The translations under genes and the position numbers were made by a program. Under the pieces are notes generated by a model that was not told where the DNA came from, searched no databases, and worked only from the letters and a program-made list of their open reading frames with translations. Positions 34,906-41,783 of a stretch of DNA of 43,592 bases are shown one piece after another. Within the stretch, counting starts at the first letter, position 1, and every line of letters begins with the position of its first letter. Where the stretch lies: positions 1 through 43,592 of the forward strand of contig CAYMPC010000004.1 of the NCBI GenBank assembly GCA_964392465.1, in the 5' to 3' direction. The DNA comes from JAAXVZ01 sp964392465. Its GTDB lineage: Archaea; Nanobdellota; Nanobdellia; Woesearchaeales; GW2011-AR15.

Positions 34906-35858
34906 TCTTCATCACTCCCATTTTGATTGCTTTTGTTTTCTTTAATTCTATTTTGGATTGTTTCTTTAACTTCTTCCATTCTTTCTCTTATTTTTTCTTG
35001 GGCATAGGCACCGAGCTTAGCTTTTTTTTCAGCGAAGGTAGTATCATTGTTATTCAAAATATTTCTAACTTTTTCCATCTCTTGTTTTCCCAATCCCAAC
35101 TTTTTTCCTAAAGCATCATGTCTTAATAACTGCACTCTGATTCTCTCTTCTTTAATGCTATTTAAGAAATCCTTTTTTTCTTCTCTTGTTAATGACTTGA
35201 ACTTTTCAACAATCAATCTCCTTAGTTCTGCAGTAGTTATTTCTTCATTTTCAATTTTTTCAACAAGATCTTCATCTTCCAAACCTAACAAACTAAGAAG
35301 GGCAATTGTTCTATTCTTGTTGAAGTTTTTCATAGCTTGCAATATCTCCTCATTTATATTTTCAATTTCAGAGAAATCTTTTTTTTCAACAAGCTCTTTT
35401 ATTTCCTGTCTCTGTTCAACAGTAAGGTTAGTTCTAAGTATTGTTTTAAATTCGTGTGTCAAATTTATTGCTTTTGATTTAAGACCAACAAATTCCTCAA
35501 CAGCTTCTTCTGGTGTTGTATCTTCTATTCCTTCTATCATTGTACTGAGTTGTTCTTTAGCATCGTTTAATTCTCGTATTATCTCTTCCAATCTTGTTGT
35601 ATCAATATCATAGCTCTTTTCGCTTATGACAGTTAATACATGCTCACCATATAGAAAGTTTTTAGTTATGCTTTTTTCTAACTGAAGCAATCTGACAGTT
35701 GCACCATGACCAATATGCATAATCTCTGCTTCAGTCATGTCTTGTTGTGTTGTATCTTCCACTTCTGTTTCTTCTTCTGTCTCTTCTGCTATTGCAACAA
35801 CAGAAAATAATGCAATTGCAAAAAGAAGCAAAAAGACAAACATTTGTTTCTTATCCAT
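34902..35858 (-). CDS. secreted helical protein of unknown function
   Basis: This 318-aa protein has a signal peptide (MDKKQMFVFLLLFAIALFSV, then AIAEE), an acidic region, and an almost entirely alpha-helical body with coiled-coil stretches (about 60-310). A longer frame opens at 35945, but the ATG at 35858 follows a strong GGAGG (35867-35871), and is chosen. It contains an NLTVEQRQEIKEL segment and LTREEKKDFL, which recall stress-responsive Spy/CpxP-type LTxxQ helical proteins of bacteria; homology is not shown. It follows the anchored winged-helix regulator on the same strand and is coupled to a lipoprotein gene. Confidence 0.75.
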   Translation of the reverse strand: MDKKQMFVFLLLFAIALFSVVAIAEETEEETEVEDTTQQDMTEAEIMHIGHGATVRLLQLEKSITKNFLYGEHVLTVISEKSYDIDTTRLEEIIRELNDAKEQLSTMIEGIEDTTPEEAVEEFVGLKSKAINLTHEFKTILRTNLTVEQRQEIKELVEKKDFSEIENINEEILQAMKNFNKNRTIALLSLLGLEDEDLVEKIENEEITTAELRRLIVEKFKSLTREEKKDFLNSIKEERIRVQLLRHDALGKKLGLGKQEMEKVRNILNNNDTTFAEKKAKLGAYAQEKIRERMEEVKETIQNRIKENKSNQNGSDEE

Positions 35859-35866
35859 TTTGTTTT

Positions 35867-35871
35867 CCTCC
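35867..35871 (-). promoter_or_regulatory. ribosome-binding site deciding the start at 35858
   Basis: GGAGG lies 8 nt before the ATG at 35858 and none precedes the longer-frame start at 35945. The signal peptide also begins at this Met. Confidence 0.8.
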
Positions 35872-35913
35872 ACTTTTTTTGATTCATTAACTTTTTTATT
35901 AATTAAATGTAAA

Positions 35914-35967
35914 ATGGAACAGCATATAAATGCTACTGTAAACAAGATGGAACAACATTGAACAATA
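35914..35967 (-). promoter_or_regulatory. putative operator: GAACA repeats and a palindrome around the TATA box
   Basis: Plus-strand ATGGAACAGCA (35914-35924), ATGGAACAACA (35947-35957) and ATTGAACAATA (35957-35967) are direct repeats. Between the first two, AGCAT-ATAA-ATGCT (35921-35934) is a perfect palindrome that contains the minus-strand TATA-like ATTTATAT of the secreted helical protein gene. This is what a repressor or activator site looks like; the regulator is unknown. Confidence 0.5.
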
Positions 35968-35984
35968 ATAAAAAACCAATAAAT

Positions 35985-36722
35985 TTATTTTTTAAAATCC
36001 TCATTCAAAAAAATGACATTAACCATCCCTCTTGACTGTTTCTGAATTATATTTTTTTGTTTTAATAATTCCAAATTTCTGGATAATGTTGCTTTAGGCA
36101 ATTTAGTTCTATGATTCAACTGTTTTTGTGTTATAGGCTCTTTTGCTTGCATTAATATATCAAGAATAAGTTTTTGGTTGTCAGTCAGAGTATGTTTTAT
36201 TATTTTTAATTTATCTTCCTTTACATTTTCTTGAGCTTTATTTTCTTGTTTTGCCGTTTTTTTTCCTTTGAAAAATAAGCCTAATGAAAAAACAGCCAGA
36301 ACAACAGCAATTACTAAAAAATTATAATCTATTCTGGTTTTTTTTAACATAACATATTGCACAGCAATTTCAACAGGCTCATTTTTTCCTATAGCAATAA
36401 TCTTTAAATTTGGCGATTCTGTTATTCTGAAATTTCCATTAACTTTAATATAATTTATCTCTATATCTTTTGGAAATTCAATAGAAACAAAAAAATCTGA
36501 GAAGTTTTCTTTAGTTGTGAAATTAAATAGCCAATAAGGTCCTTTTTTTGACGTTAAATAATCTGTTTTTTCAAGGTTTAAACTAGGATAATTTGAAGTT
36601 CCTTGTATATAAACTACACCAATCTCATCAATTTTTAAGTCAACATCTGCATAATATTCTAGTGAGACTCCTATTGGTAAAGATACAAAAAGGAGTAAAA
36701 AAAAGACAAGGAATCTTTTCAT
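35985..36722 (-). CDS. membrane-anchored winged-helix transcription regulator
   Basis: This 245-aa protein has a signal peptide (about 1-20), an extracellular beta-rich domain (21-130), one transmembrane helix (133-151), a charged linker, and a cytoplasmic winged helix-turn-helix domain (about 178-243) with a recognition-helix segment KLPKATLSRNLELLKQ. It would be a one-component membrane sensor: a signal sensed outside could act on DNA inside, or the DNA-binding domain could be released by proteolysis. The neighbours downstream on the same strand are a secreted helical protein and a lipoprotein, plausible targets. TATA at 36743-36752 (minus) is 25 nt before the ATG. Confidence 0.85.
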   Translation of the reverse strand: MKRFLVFFLLLFVSLPIGVSLEYYADVDLKIDEIGVVYIQGTSNYPSLNLEKTDYLTSKKGPYWLFNFTTKENFSDFFVSIEFPKDIEINYIKVNGNFRITESPNLKIIAIGKNEPVEIAVQYVMLKKTRIDYNFLVIAVVLAVFSLGLFFKGKKTAKQENKAQENVKEDKLKIIKHTLTDNQKLILDILMQAKEPITQKQLNHRTKLPKATLSRNLELLKQKNIIQKQSRGMVNVIFLNEDFKK

Positions 36723-36742
36723 TATTTATTATATATTGATAA

Positions 36743-36778
36743 GATATTTAAGTTTTTTCTATTAAATTCTATTAAACT
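36743..36778 (-). promoter_or_regulatory. promoter of the winged-helix gene with tandem 10-mer
   Basis: The minus-strand TATA CTTAAATATC (36743-36752) is followed immediately upstream by two tandem 10-mers, CTATTAAATT and CTATTAAACT on the plus strand (36759-36778). They sit where a regulator could act, so autoregulation is possible. Confidence 0.45.
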
Positions 36779-36805
36779 AATCAACACTGGCTTAGATGAG
36801 GAAAG

Positions 36806-36814
36806 ATTTAAAAG
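36806..36814 (+). promoter_or_regulatory. TATA box of the tRNA-Leu gene
   Basis: ATTTAAAAG, preceded by purine-rich GAAAG, is centred about 29 nt before the first tRNA base at 36839. Confidence 0.6.
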
Positions 36815-36876
36815 AAATAGCCTTTTCCAAAGGGGTAAGCGCAGGTAGCGAAGTGGCCAAACGTGACAGCCTCAAG

Positions 36877-36920
36877 TCACTTGAGGGTTGAGCCGAAAGG
36901 CGATGATAATCTCGTAAGAA
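36877..36920 (+). other. tRNA intron at 37/38 (44 nt)
   Basis: Removing it gives loop CTCAAGA. The bulge-helix-bulge is imperfect: anticodon-loop CTCA faces TAAG (36915-36918) with one C-A mismatch. The intron has its own GCC-GAAA-GGC hairpin (36892-36901). A competing CCTCAAG/CTTGAGG hairpin spans the 5' splice site. Boundaries may shift by 1-2 nt. Confidence 0.7.
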
Positions 36921-36952
36921 AGCTGTTGGCTTAGTGCCTTCGCAGGTTCGAA

Positions 36953-36973
36953 CAATCCAAAAGATTTCGAAAG
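36953..36973 (+). other. tRNA T-loop intron at 59/60 (21 nt)
   Basis: A bulge-helix-bulge with canonical geometry is seen: outer helix GCAGG/CCTGC, central 4-bp TTCG/CGAA (36947-36950/36968-36971), bulges AA|C and AG|T, and inner AATC/GATT. Cutting at these places joins TTCGAA to T, giving the consensus T loop TTCGAAT. Confidence 0.88.
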
Positions 36974-36989
36974 TCCTGCCCTGCGCACG

Positions 36990-37001
36990 TTTTTTCTTTT
37001 T
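36990..37001 (+). terminator. T-run terminator after tRNA-Leu
   Basis: TTTTTTC followed by TTTTT begins 3 nt after the tRNA 3' end; oligo-T tracts terminate archaeal transcription. Confidence 0.6.
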
Positions 37002-37069
37002 GAGTGAAGGATTCACAATTAGTATTATAAAAAGTAAATTTAATATAATTAATTGAATAAATAAAACAA

Positions 37070-37570
37070 ATGGATGTGTTTTTTCACTTAATCATTGGAA
37101 TGATTATTTCCAACATTTTCCTAGGTAAAATTCTTTTAATTGTCGTTATTGCAGCGGTGCTCCCAGATTTAATAGGAACAACATATTTCTATATATTACT
37201 ACTCAAGAACAGCTCCAAAAAATCTTTTAAGGCATTTTTTAAAGATTATATGAATCATATTAACACAAGAACGTTTTTTGGAAAATTAGACATGGCGCTT
37301 TATAGAGTCACACATAGTTTATTTGGCTGGCTTTTTTTCACTGGTTTGTGTTTTATTTTTTACAAAGAATCTTATCTGGTAATCTCTTTGGCGTATTTAT
37401 CCCATCTAATCATAGATCCCTTAGTACATAAAAAGGATTATGCAACAAGATTATTTTATCCTTTCTCAGATTTTCATATAAAAGGGGATGACTGGAACCA
37501 TAATGTTAAAAGGTATTTGTTAGTTGATTTAATTGCATTAATGGTTTTTTTCATCATTTTCTTTTATTGA
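37070..37570 (+). CDS. DUF457/YdjM-like membrane metal-dependent hydrolase family protein
   Basis: This 166-aa polytopic protein has an early H in FHLIIG, VLPDLIG in the second segment, RVTHSLFGWL, and YLSHLIIDPLVH, the His/Asp pattern of the YdjM/DUF457 family of predicted membrane hydrolases. FYPFSDFHIKGDDW follows. The role is unknown; some relatives have been linked to phospholipid or phosphate ester chemistry, but no reaction can be assigned here. It stands alone after the tRNA gene. Confidence 0.75.
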   Translation: MDVFFHLIIGMIISNIFLGKILLIVVIAAVLPDLIGTTYFYILLLKNSSKKSFKAFFKDYMNHINTRTFFGKLDMALYRVTHSLFGWLFFTGLCFIFYKESYLVISLAYLSHLIIDPLVHKKDYATRLFYPFSDFHIKGDDWNHNVKRYLLVDLIALMVFFIIFFY

Positions 37571-37658
37571 AAGTTGAATCTTTCTCTGTGTATGTTTTTT
37601 ATCTTATTAAACACAATCTTTTTAATAAACTTGTTTGCTTTCTCATTATTGAATTAAA

Positions 37659-38198
37659 ATGCAGATAGAGACAATAATCACACTATTATCTTACTTAACA
37701 TTAATAGGAGATTTGTTTTTATTATTTTTACTTGGCGTATTTATTTTGATTAGATTAAAAAACAAAGCAGCATTAAAGATTTCAAAAGCAATTGGAAAAA
37801 ATTCAAGTTTATTCTCTTTTGTTGTTGCCTTAATAGCAACTTTAGGAAGTTTGTTTTTTTCAGAAAGTGCAGGATTTCTTCCTTGTAAATTATGCTGGTT
37901 CCAAAGAATATTTATGTATCCTTTAGTTATTATATTAGGAATTTCTTTTTTGAGAAAAGAGAACATAAGTAAATATGTTATTGCGCTAGCTGCAATAGGA
38001 GGAAGCATATCTCTTTATCACTATGGATTACAAGTATATACTACACTTACTAAAGTTTCTGCTGTATGTGATGCAACAGGTGTTTCTTGTGCTAGTGATT
38101 ATATATTTCAATTAGGTTATGTAACTATTCCAATGATGGCATTAACTGCTTTTTTGATGATAATAGCATTACAACTAATTAAGAAAAAAAATAGTTAA
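37659..38198 (+). CDS. dsbB: DsbB-family disulfide bond formation protein
   Basis: This 179-aa protein has about five hydrophobic segments. PCKLCW (C76, C79) is the quinone-proximal pair after the first external turn, followed by FQRIFMYPL. A second pair, C137 and C144, is in the later external loop. DsbB reoxidises a thioredoxin-like DsbA partner with electrons going to quinone. The surface proteins in this window are Cys-rich, and a thioredoxin-like anchored protein is coded at 0.7-1.4 kb. One extra N-terminal hydrophobic segment precedes the usual four. Confidence 0.92.
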   Translation: MQIETIITLLSYLTLIGDLFLLFLLGVFILIRLKNKAALKISKAIGKNSSLFSFVVALIATLGSLFFSESAGFLPCKLCWFQRIFMYPLVIILGISFLRKENISKYVIALAAIGGSISLYHYGLQVYTTLTKVSAVCDATGVSCASDYIFQLGYVTIPMMALTAFLMIIALQLIKKKNS

Positions 38199-38205
38199 AG
38201 CTTAA

Positions 38206-38217
38206 TTTTTTAAATAC
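38206..38217 (+). promoter_or_regulatory. TATA box of the DUF1295 gene
   Basis: TTTTTTAAATAC is centred about 25 nt before the ATG at 38237; no ribosome-binding sequence is present. It partly overlaps the end of the dsbB intergenic region. Confidence 0.55.
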
Positions 38218-38236
38218 AATAAGCTTAGCTTTATTC

Positions 38237-39016
38237 ATGACAGACATAATACTAAATAATATGCTTTTGGGAGCAATAGTTGTTTTTTGTTTACAAGTAA
38301 TAGGATTTATACTTGGTTATTCAGGAAAGACAGATAAATTCACGGATTTATTTTATGGGCTTAGTTTTGTTATACTGGCTTTTTTTTTATTGGTAAAAGA
38401 AAAGATGTTTTTTCTTCCGCAAGTAATACTAGTAGCAATGATTAGTTTATGGGGATTTAGGCTTGCAGGATATTTGTTCTATAGGATTTTGAAAACAAAA
38501 AAAGATTCTAGATTTGATGAGATGAGGAAGAGCTTTATAAAATTCGGAGGATTTTGGTTTTTACAGGCAGTTGCAATTTTCCTGATTATGCTCCCTTCAA
38601 TTATCTTTTTAAGTTCTTCTTATGATGTGCTCTCTTTAGTTAGTATTATAGGATTGTTAATCTGGATAAAAGGATTTTCAATTGAGACAATAGCAGATTT
38701 CCAGAAAGATAAATTCAAGCAAAAACACAAAGACAAATTTATCAATGTAGGATTATGGAAATACTCAAGGCATCCAAATTATTTTGGAGAGATGTTATGC
38801 TGGATAGGAATTTTTGTTTATGCTATTCCCGTCTTATATGGATGGTTATGGTTAAGCATTATCAGCCCGATTTTTATTACAACACTTTTGCTCTTTGTAT
38901 CAGGCATTCCGCTTCTTGAGAAAAAAGCAGATGAAAGATATGGTAAACTTAAGGAATATCAGGATTATAAAAAAAGAACAAGTATTTTTATTCCGTTACC
39001 TCCCAAAAGATTATAA
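38237..39016 (+). CDS. DUF1295 / steroid 5-alpha-reductase-like membrane protein
   Basis: This 259-aa polytopic protein has the C-terminal signature SRHPNYFGEMLCWIGIF, which is the NAD(P)H-binding RHPxYxGE motif of the DUF1295/3-oxo-5-alpha-steroid 4-dehydrogenase family. Length and about six to seven hydrophobic segments fit. In an archaeon the substrate is likely an isoprenoid or polyprenol rather than a steroid, for example reduction of the alpha unit of polyprenol to dolichol; that is inference. The cis-prenyltransferase gene is at 11.9 kb. Confidence 0.85.
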   Translation: MTDIILNNMLLGAIVVFCLQVIGFILGYSGKTDKFTDLFYGLSFVILAFFLLVKEKMFFLPQVILVAMISLWGFRLAGYLFYRILKTKKDSRFDEMRKSFIKFGGFWFLQAVAIFLIMLPSIIFLSSSYDVLSLVSIIGLLIWIKGFSIETIADFQKDKFKQKHKDKFINVGLWKYSRHPNYFGEMLCWIGIFVYAIPVLYGWLWLSIISPIFITTLLLFVSGIPLLEKKADERYGKLKEYQDYKKRTSIFIPLPPKRL

Positions 39017-39020
39017 ATAT
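39011..39020 (+). promoter_or_regulatory. TATA box of the aIF-5A gene
   Basis: TTATAAATAT is centred 25 nt before the ATG at 39040, so the transcript is probably leaderless. Confidence 0.65.
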
Positions 39021-39039
39021 ACTTTTAATTTAATTTTCT

Positions 39040-39423
39040 ATGGCAAACGCATCTGATCTTGAGAGGGGAAAATTCTTTGAATTAAAAGGAGAATTATGGC
39101 AAGTATTACGGAAAGGGGTAATTAATGTTGGCACACATTCCCATACAAAGCTTTCTTTTAGTGTCTGCGATTTATCTGGAAAAAGAGAGAGAGACATTAT
39201 ATTAGGACATAATGATAAAGTTGATATGATTGATATCATTAAAAAAAAAGCAACAATAATCTCAAAATTAGATAATAGAGTGCAAATAATGGATGTGCAG
39301 AGTTATGAGACCTTAGATGGAGATTGTGAGCCAGAGATCTTGGAAACTTTGAATGAGGGAGATGAAATTATCTTCATTGAGTATAAAGGAATAAAAGTAT
39401 TAGGAAAGAAAAAAAATCAATAA
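39040..39423 (+). CDS. translation factor aIF-5A lacking the hypusine lysine
   Basis: This 127-aa protein has the two-domain factor layout: N-terminal KOW-like barrel (1-65) and C-terminal OB fold, with VQIMDVQSYETLDGDCE being the clear family signature. In studied archaea and eukaryotes the tip loop reads GK-HGH-AK, and that Lys is made into (deoxy)hypusine, needed to relieve ribosome stalling. Here the loop is NVGTHSHTK: Thr32 occupies the Lys place, read directly from ACA. The two His flanking it (H33, H35) and the following Lys37 are kept. It is shorter than the usual 130-135 aa. It may function unmodified or with a different modification. Confidence 0.92.
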   Translation: MANASDLERGKFFELKGELWQVLRKGVINVGTHSHTKLSFSVCDLSGKRERDIILGHNDKVDMIDIIKKKATIISKLDNRVQIMDVQSYETLDGDCEPEILETLNEGDEIIFIEYKGIKVLGKKKNQ

Positions 39424-39424
39424 A

Positions 39425-39946
39425 TTAATTCCAGCCTTCTGCTCTTAATTTTTCAGCATCTTCTTCTGTTAATTCAATTTCATAATAGAAGGTTGTCTGG
39501 CAGATATCACATGCCTCGCAAACAACCAAATTTGTTTCAACTTTTTCAAAGTTCAGTATTTCTACCTCATATTTATTGCTGAAATATGCAACAGCTAGTT
39601 CCTTTTCAGTTGGCTCTTTTACAAAATTTATGTTTCCTTCCTCATACCATTTTTGCCATGGTGTTTGCTGGCACTGCATTGGCTGATATCTCAAGCTAGT
39701 TTCGCTGTTTGAATCAGGAGAGCATTCATTTCTGAAAAAAGCCCACTCATCACATTCTGTTCCATCTTTTAGAACACAAATGCCTTGCTGTCCAGCTTCA
39801 GTTTCTACTATTTTTATTGTCCCTCCTTGCTCTTGACAATAGACAGAGGCAGGGTTTGCTATGCCTGGTTTTTCATCATTTTTTGTACATGCTACTAATA
39901 CAATTAATCCAAACAAAAGCCCAAGCACTAAAATTTTTTTATTCAT
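39425..39946 (-). CDS. secreted DUF333-containing lipoprotein
   Basis: From the ATG at 39946 this is a 173-aa protein with a signal peptide ending in LIVLVAC (C20), a lipobox. A DUF333 domain follows: NPASVYCQEQGG, then GICVLKDG and CDEWAFF, with the Cys spacing typical of that small secreted domain. The C-terminal part has another Cys-rich patch (CEACDIC) near residues 145-151. A GTG at 39955 is possible, but AAGGTGAT serves the ATG better. It is convergent with the aIF-5A gene by 1 nt. Confidence 0.8.
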   Translation of the reverse strand: MNKKILVLGLLFGLIVLVACTKNDEKPGIANPASVYCQEQGGTIKIVETEAGQQGICVLKDGTECDEWAFFRNECSPDSNSETSLRYQPMQCQQTPWQKWYEEGNINFVKEPTEKELAVAYFSNKYEVEILNFEKVETNLVVCEACDICQTTFYYEIELTEEDAEKLRAEGWN

Positions 39947-40108
39947 TAGTATCACCTTATTTCATTATATATATTATACAAGTAATACATATAGTATATA
40001 TAAATAATATCTTAGTTTTAATTTTGCTTGAAGTTATCATTTTCTAAGTTATATTAATAACATTAAACTTATAAATAATTAATACTTTTTTATAGCAAAT
40101 AGATTCAA

Positions 40109-41380
40109 ATGGAATTTCCAACAACAAATAAAAACTCTTTCTGGAAAAATATCTCTAATGAGCAATGGAATGATTGGCACTGGCAACAGGCCAACAGAAT
40201 AACAAAGATAGAGCAGATTAAAGAAATAGTTGGAGATAAACTTACAGAAGAAGAGAAAGAGGCTTTTTCTAAAACCTCTCTTAATTTTTTGACAGCAATA
40301 ACACCTTACTATTTTTCTCTCATTAATTTTCAAGATAAAAAAGATCCAATTAGAATACAATCCATTCCTCAGCATGAGGAAACTCTTCCTCATATAGATG
40401 ATGTGGAAGATCCTTTGGCAGAAGATCATGATATGCCTACTCCAGGATTGACGCACAGGTATCCTGACAGGGTTTTATTGTATGTTACACACAATTGCGC
40501 TGTTTATTGCAGGCATTGCACAAGAAAAAGAAAAGTATCAAATCCAGAGTCAGCAGCCACACTAACACAGATAAATCTGGGATTGGAGTATATAAAAAAC
40601 CATAAAGAAGTAAGGGATGTTGTCATATCAGGGGGGGATCCGTTGTCATTATCAGATGAAAGATTGTTCAAGATACTTTCAGATATACAAGATATACCTC
40701 ATGTAGAAATGATGAGGATAGGCACAAGAAATTTGGTTACTTTGCCTCAAAGAATAACTTTAGATTTTGCAAACAGACTAAAAGAATTAAATTCAAGAAA
40801 AATAAATGGAAAAAGAAAACCCATTTACATAAATACACATTTTAATAATGCAAAAGAATGCACAGAAGAGTCAGCAGAAGCAGCACATAGAATAATGATG
40901 GCAGGCAGCTCTCTTGGAAATCAGACAGTTCTATTAAAAGGCGTTAATGATGATACCAATGCCATGAAAGAACTTAATATTAAGTTGCTTAGCATGGGAA
41001 TAAAACCCTATTATATTTATTTATGTGATCCAACACCAGGCACAGGTCACTTTAGAACAAGTGTTGAAAAAGCCCTTGAGATAATTGATAATATAAGAGG
41101 CCATACTTCTGGCTTTGCAACACCTCAATTAGTAATCGATGCTCCAGAAGGAGGCGGAAAAATATTAATACCAAATGGAATAGTTGGAAGACACGTCAAG
41201 AAAAAATATACAGCATGGAAACTTATTAATTTTGAAAAAAAACATTTTTATTATGTTGCGCCAACAGACACAACAAATTATTATGAAAACTATAATAAAC
41301 CATGCCCTCCTGATTTTGATTTAAATGAATTAAAGAATTCTTATTTGAAGAATGCTTTTGAAAAAGGGCTCATTGTTTAG
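40109..41380 (+). CDS. kamA: lysine 2,3-aminomutase (radical SAM)
   Basis: This 423-aa protein is of normal family length. The radical-SAM cluster motif CAVYCRHC (C130, C134, C137) lies in YVTHNCAVYCRHCTRKR, followed by ISGGDPL (SAM site). It has the PLP-dependent, KamA-type C-terminal region. The enzyme converts L-lysine to beta-lysine. In methanogens and others this feeds N-acetyl-beta-lysine, an osmolyte, but the partner acetyltransferase is not in this window. A TATA-like element at about 40066-40079 precedes the gene by some 30-40 nt. The end overlaps the convergent MazG gene by 11 nt. Confidence 0.93.
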   Translation: MEFPTTNKNSFWKNISNEQWNDWHWQQANRITKIEQIKEIVGDKLTEEEKEAFSKTSLNFLTAITPYYFSLINFQDKKDPIRIQSIPQHEETLPHIDDVEDPLAEDHDMPTPGLTHRYPDRVLLYVTHNCAVYCRHCTRKRKVSNPESAATLTQINLGLEYIKNHKEVRDVVISGGDPLSLSDERLFKILSDIQDIPHVEMMRIGTRNLVTLPQRITLDFANRLKELNSRKINGKRKPIYINTHFNNAKECTEESAEAAHRIMMAGSSLGNQTVLLKGVNDDTNAMKELNIKLLSMGIKPYYIYLCDPTPGTGHFRTSVEKALEIIDNIRGHTSGFATPQLVIDAPEGGGKILIPNGIVGRHVKKKYTAWKLINFEKKHFYYVAPTDTTNYYENYNKPCPPDFDLNELKNSYLKNAFEKGLIV

Positions 41381-41738
41381 TTTTTTTTTGATAATAAGTA
41401 TATTTGTGTGTTTTTCCTTTAACTAATTCTTTAGGATATCTCTTATTATTTTTTTCTAGTTTTTTATTGAATTCTTCATATAAATCAATCCCCGTTGCAT
41501 TGCTAAACGCTATAAGAAAATGCATAATATCTGCTATTTCCGAGCCAATTTCTTCTCTTTTTTCTTTTAATGTCTGCCATGACTGCTCTGTTGTATTCCA
41601 TTCAAATAATTCAAGAAGCTCATTTGCTTCTATTGAAAGAGCGGTTGCCAAATCTTTAGGATTGTGAAACTGCTCCCAATTTCTTTCTTTAAGAAATTTT
41701 GAAAATTTCTCTTTCATATCTTCAATTTCAGATTTCAT
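41370..41738 (-). CDS. MazG-like nucleotide pyrophosphohydrolase
   Basis: This 122-aa protein is an all-alpha NTP pyrophosphatase of the MazG/iMazG type. The metal-binding pattern is ExxE (E37, E40) followed by ExxD (E67, D70). Such enzymes remove non-canonical or excess nucleoside triphosphates by cutting between the alpha and beta phosphates. The substrate is not visible. It overlaps kamA tail-to-tail by 11 nt. Confidence 0.88.
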   Translation of the reverse strand: MKSEIEDMKEKFSKFLKERNWEQFHNPKDLATALSIEANELLELFEWNTTEQSWQTLKEKREEIGSEIADIMHFLIAFSNATGIDLYEEFNKKLEKNNKRYPKELVKGKTHKYTYYQKKTKQ

Positions 41739-41783
41739 TTTATTAAAGAAATAATAGCTTTTTTTAAAAATTGTGAATTAATT

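Larger units (their letters stand above)
36839..36987 (+). tRNA. tRNA-Leu(CAA) with two introns (anticodon loop and T loop)
   Basis: The 7-bp acceptor stem GCGCAGG (36839-36845) pairs perfectly with CCTGCGC (36980-36986), discriminator A at 36987; CCA is not encoded. The D stem is GCG/CGT. The anticodon stem ACAGC (36866-36870) pairs with GCTGT (36922-36926), and the loop starts CTCAAG with anticodon CAA at 36873-36875. The variable arm has GGC-TTAGT-GCC (36928-36938), as in class II tRNA. The T stem GCAGG (36942-36946) pairs with CCTGC (36975-36979). Intron 1 is about 36877-36920 (44 nt, canonical 37/38 site). Intron 2 is 36953-36973 (21 nt, position 59/60). The mature tRNA would be 84 nt. 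Leu identity fits the anticodon, long variable arm and A73. Confidence 0.92.

Noticed and set aside
35047..35613. 188-codon plus-strand open frame
   Set aside because: It is the reverse complement of the helical, Glu/Lys/Arg-rich secreted protein and reads as a Ser/Phe-rich shadow.
39040..41380. Possible beta-lysylation of aIF-5A by the nearby lysine 2,3-aminomutase, as EpmB does for EF-P
   Set aside because: The tip residue is Thr, so there is no Lys to modify there. The two genes are separated by an opposite-strand lipoprotein gene, and the aminomutase has the full KamA length.
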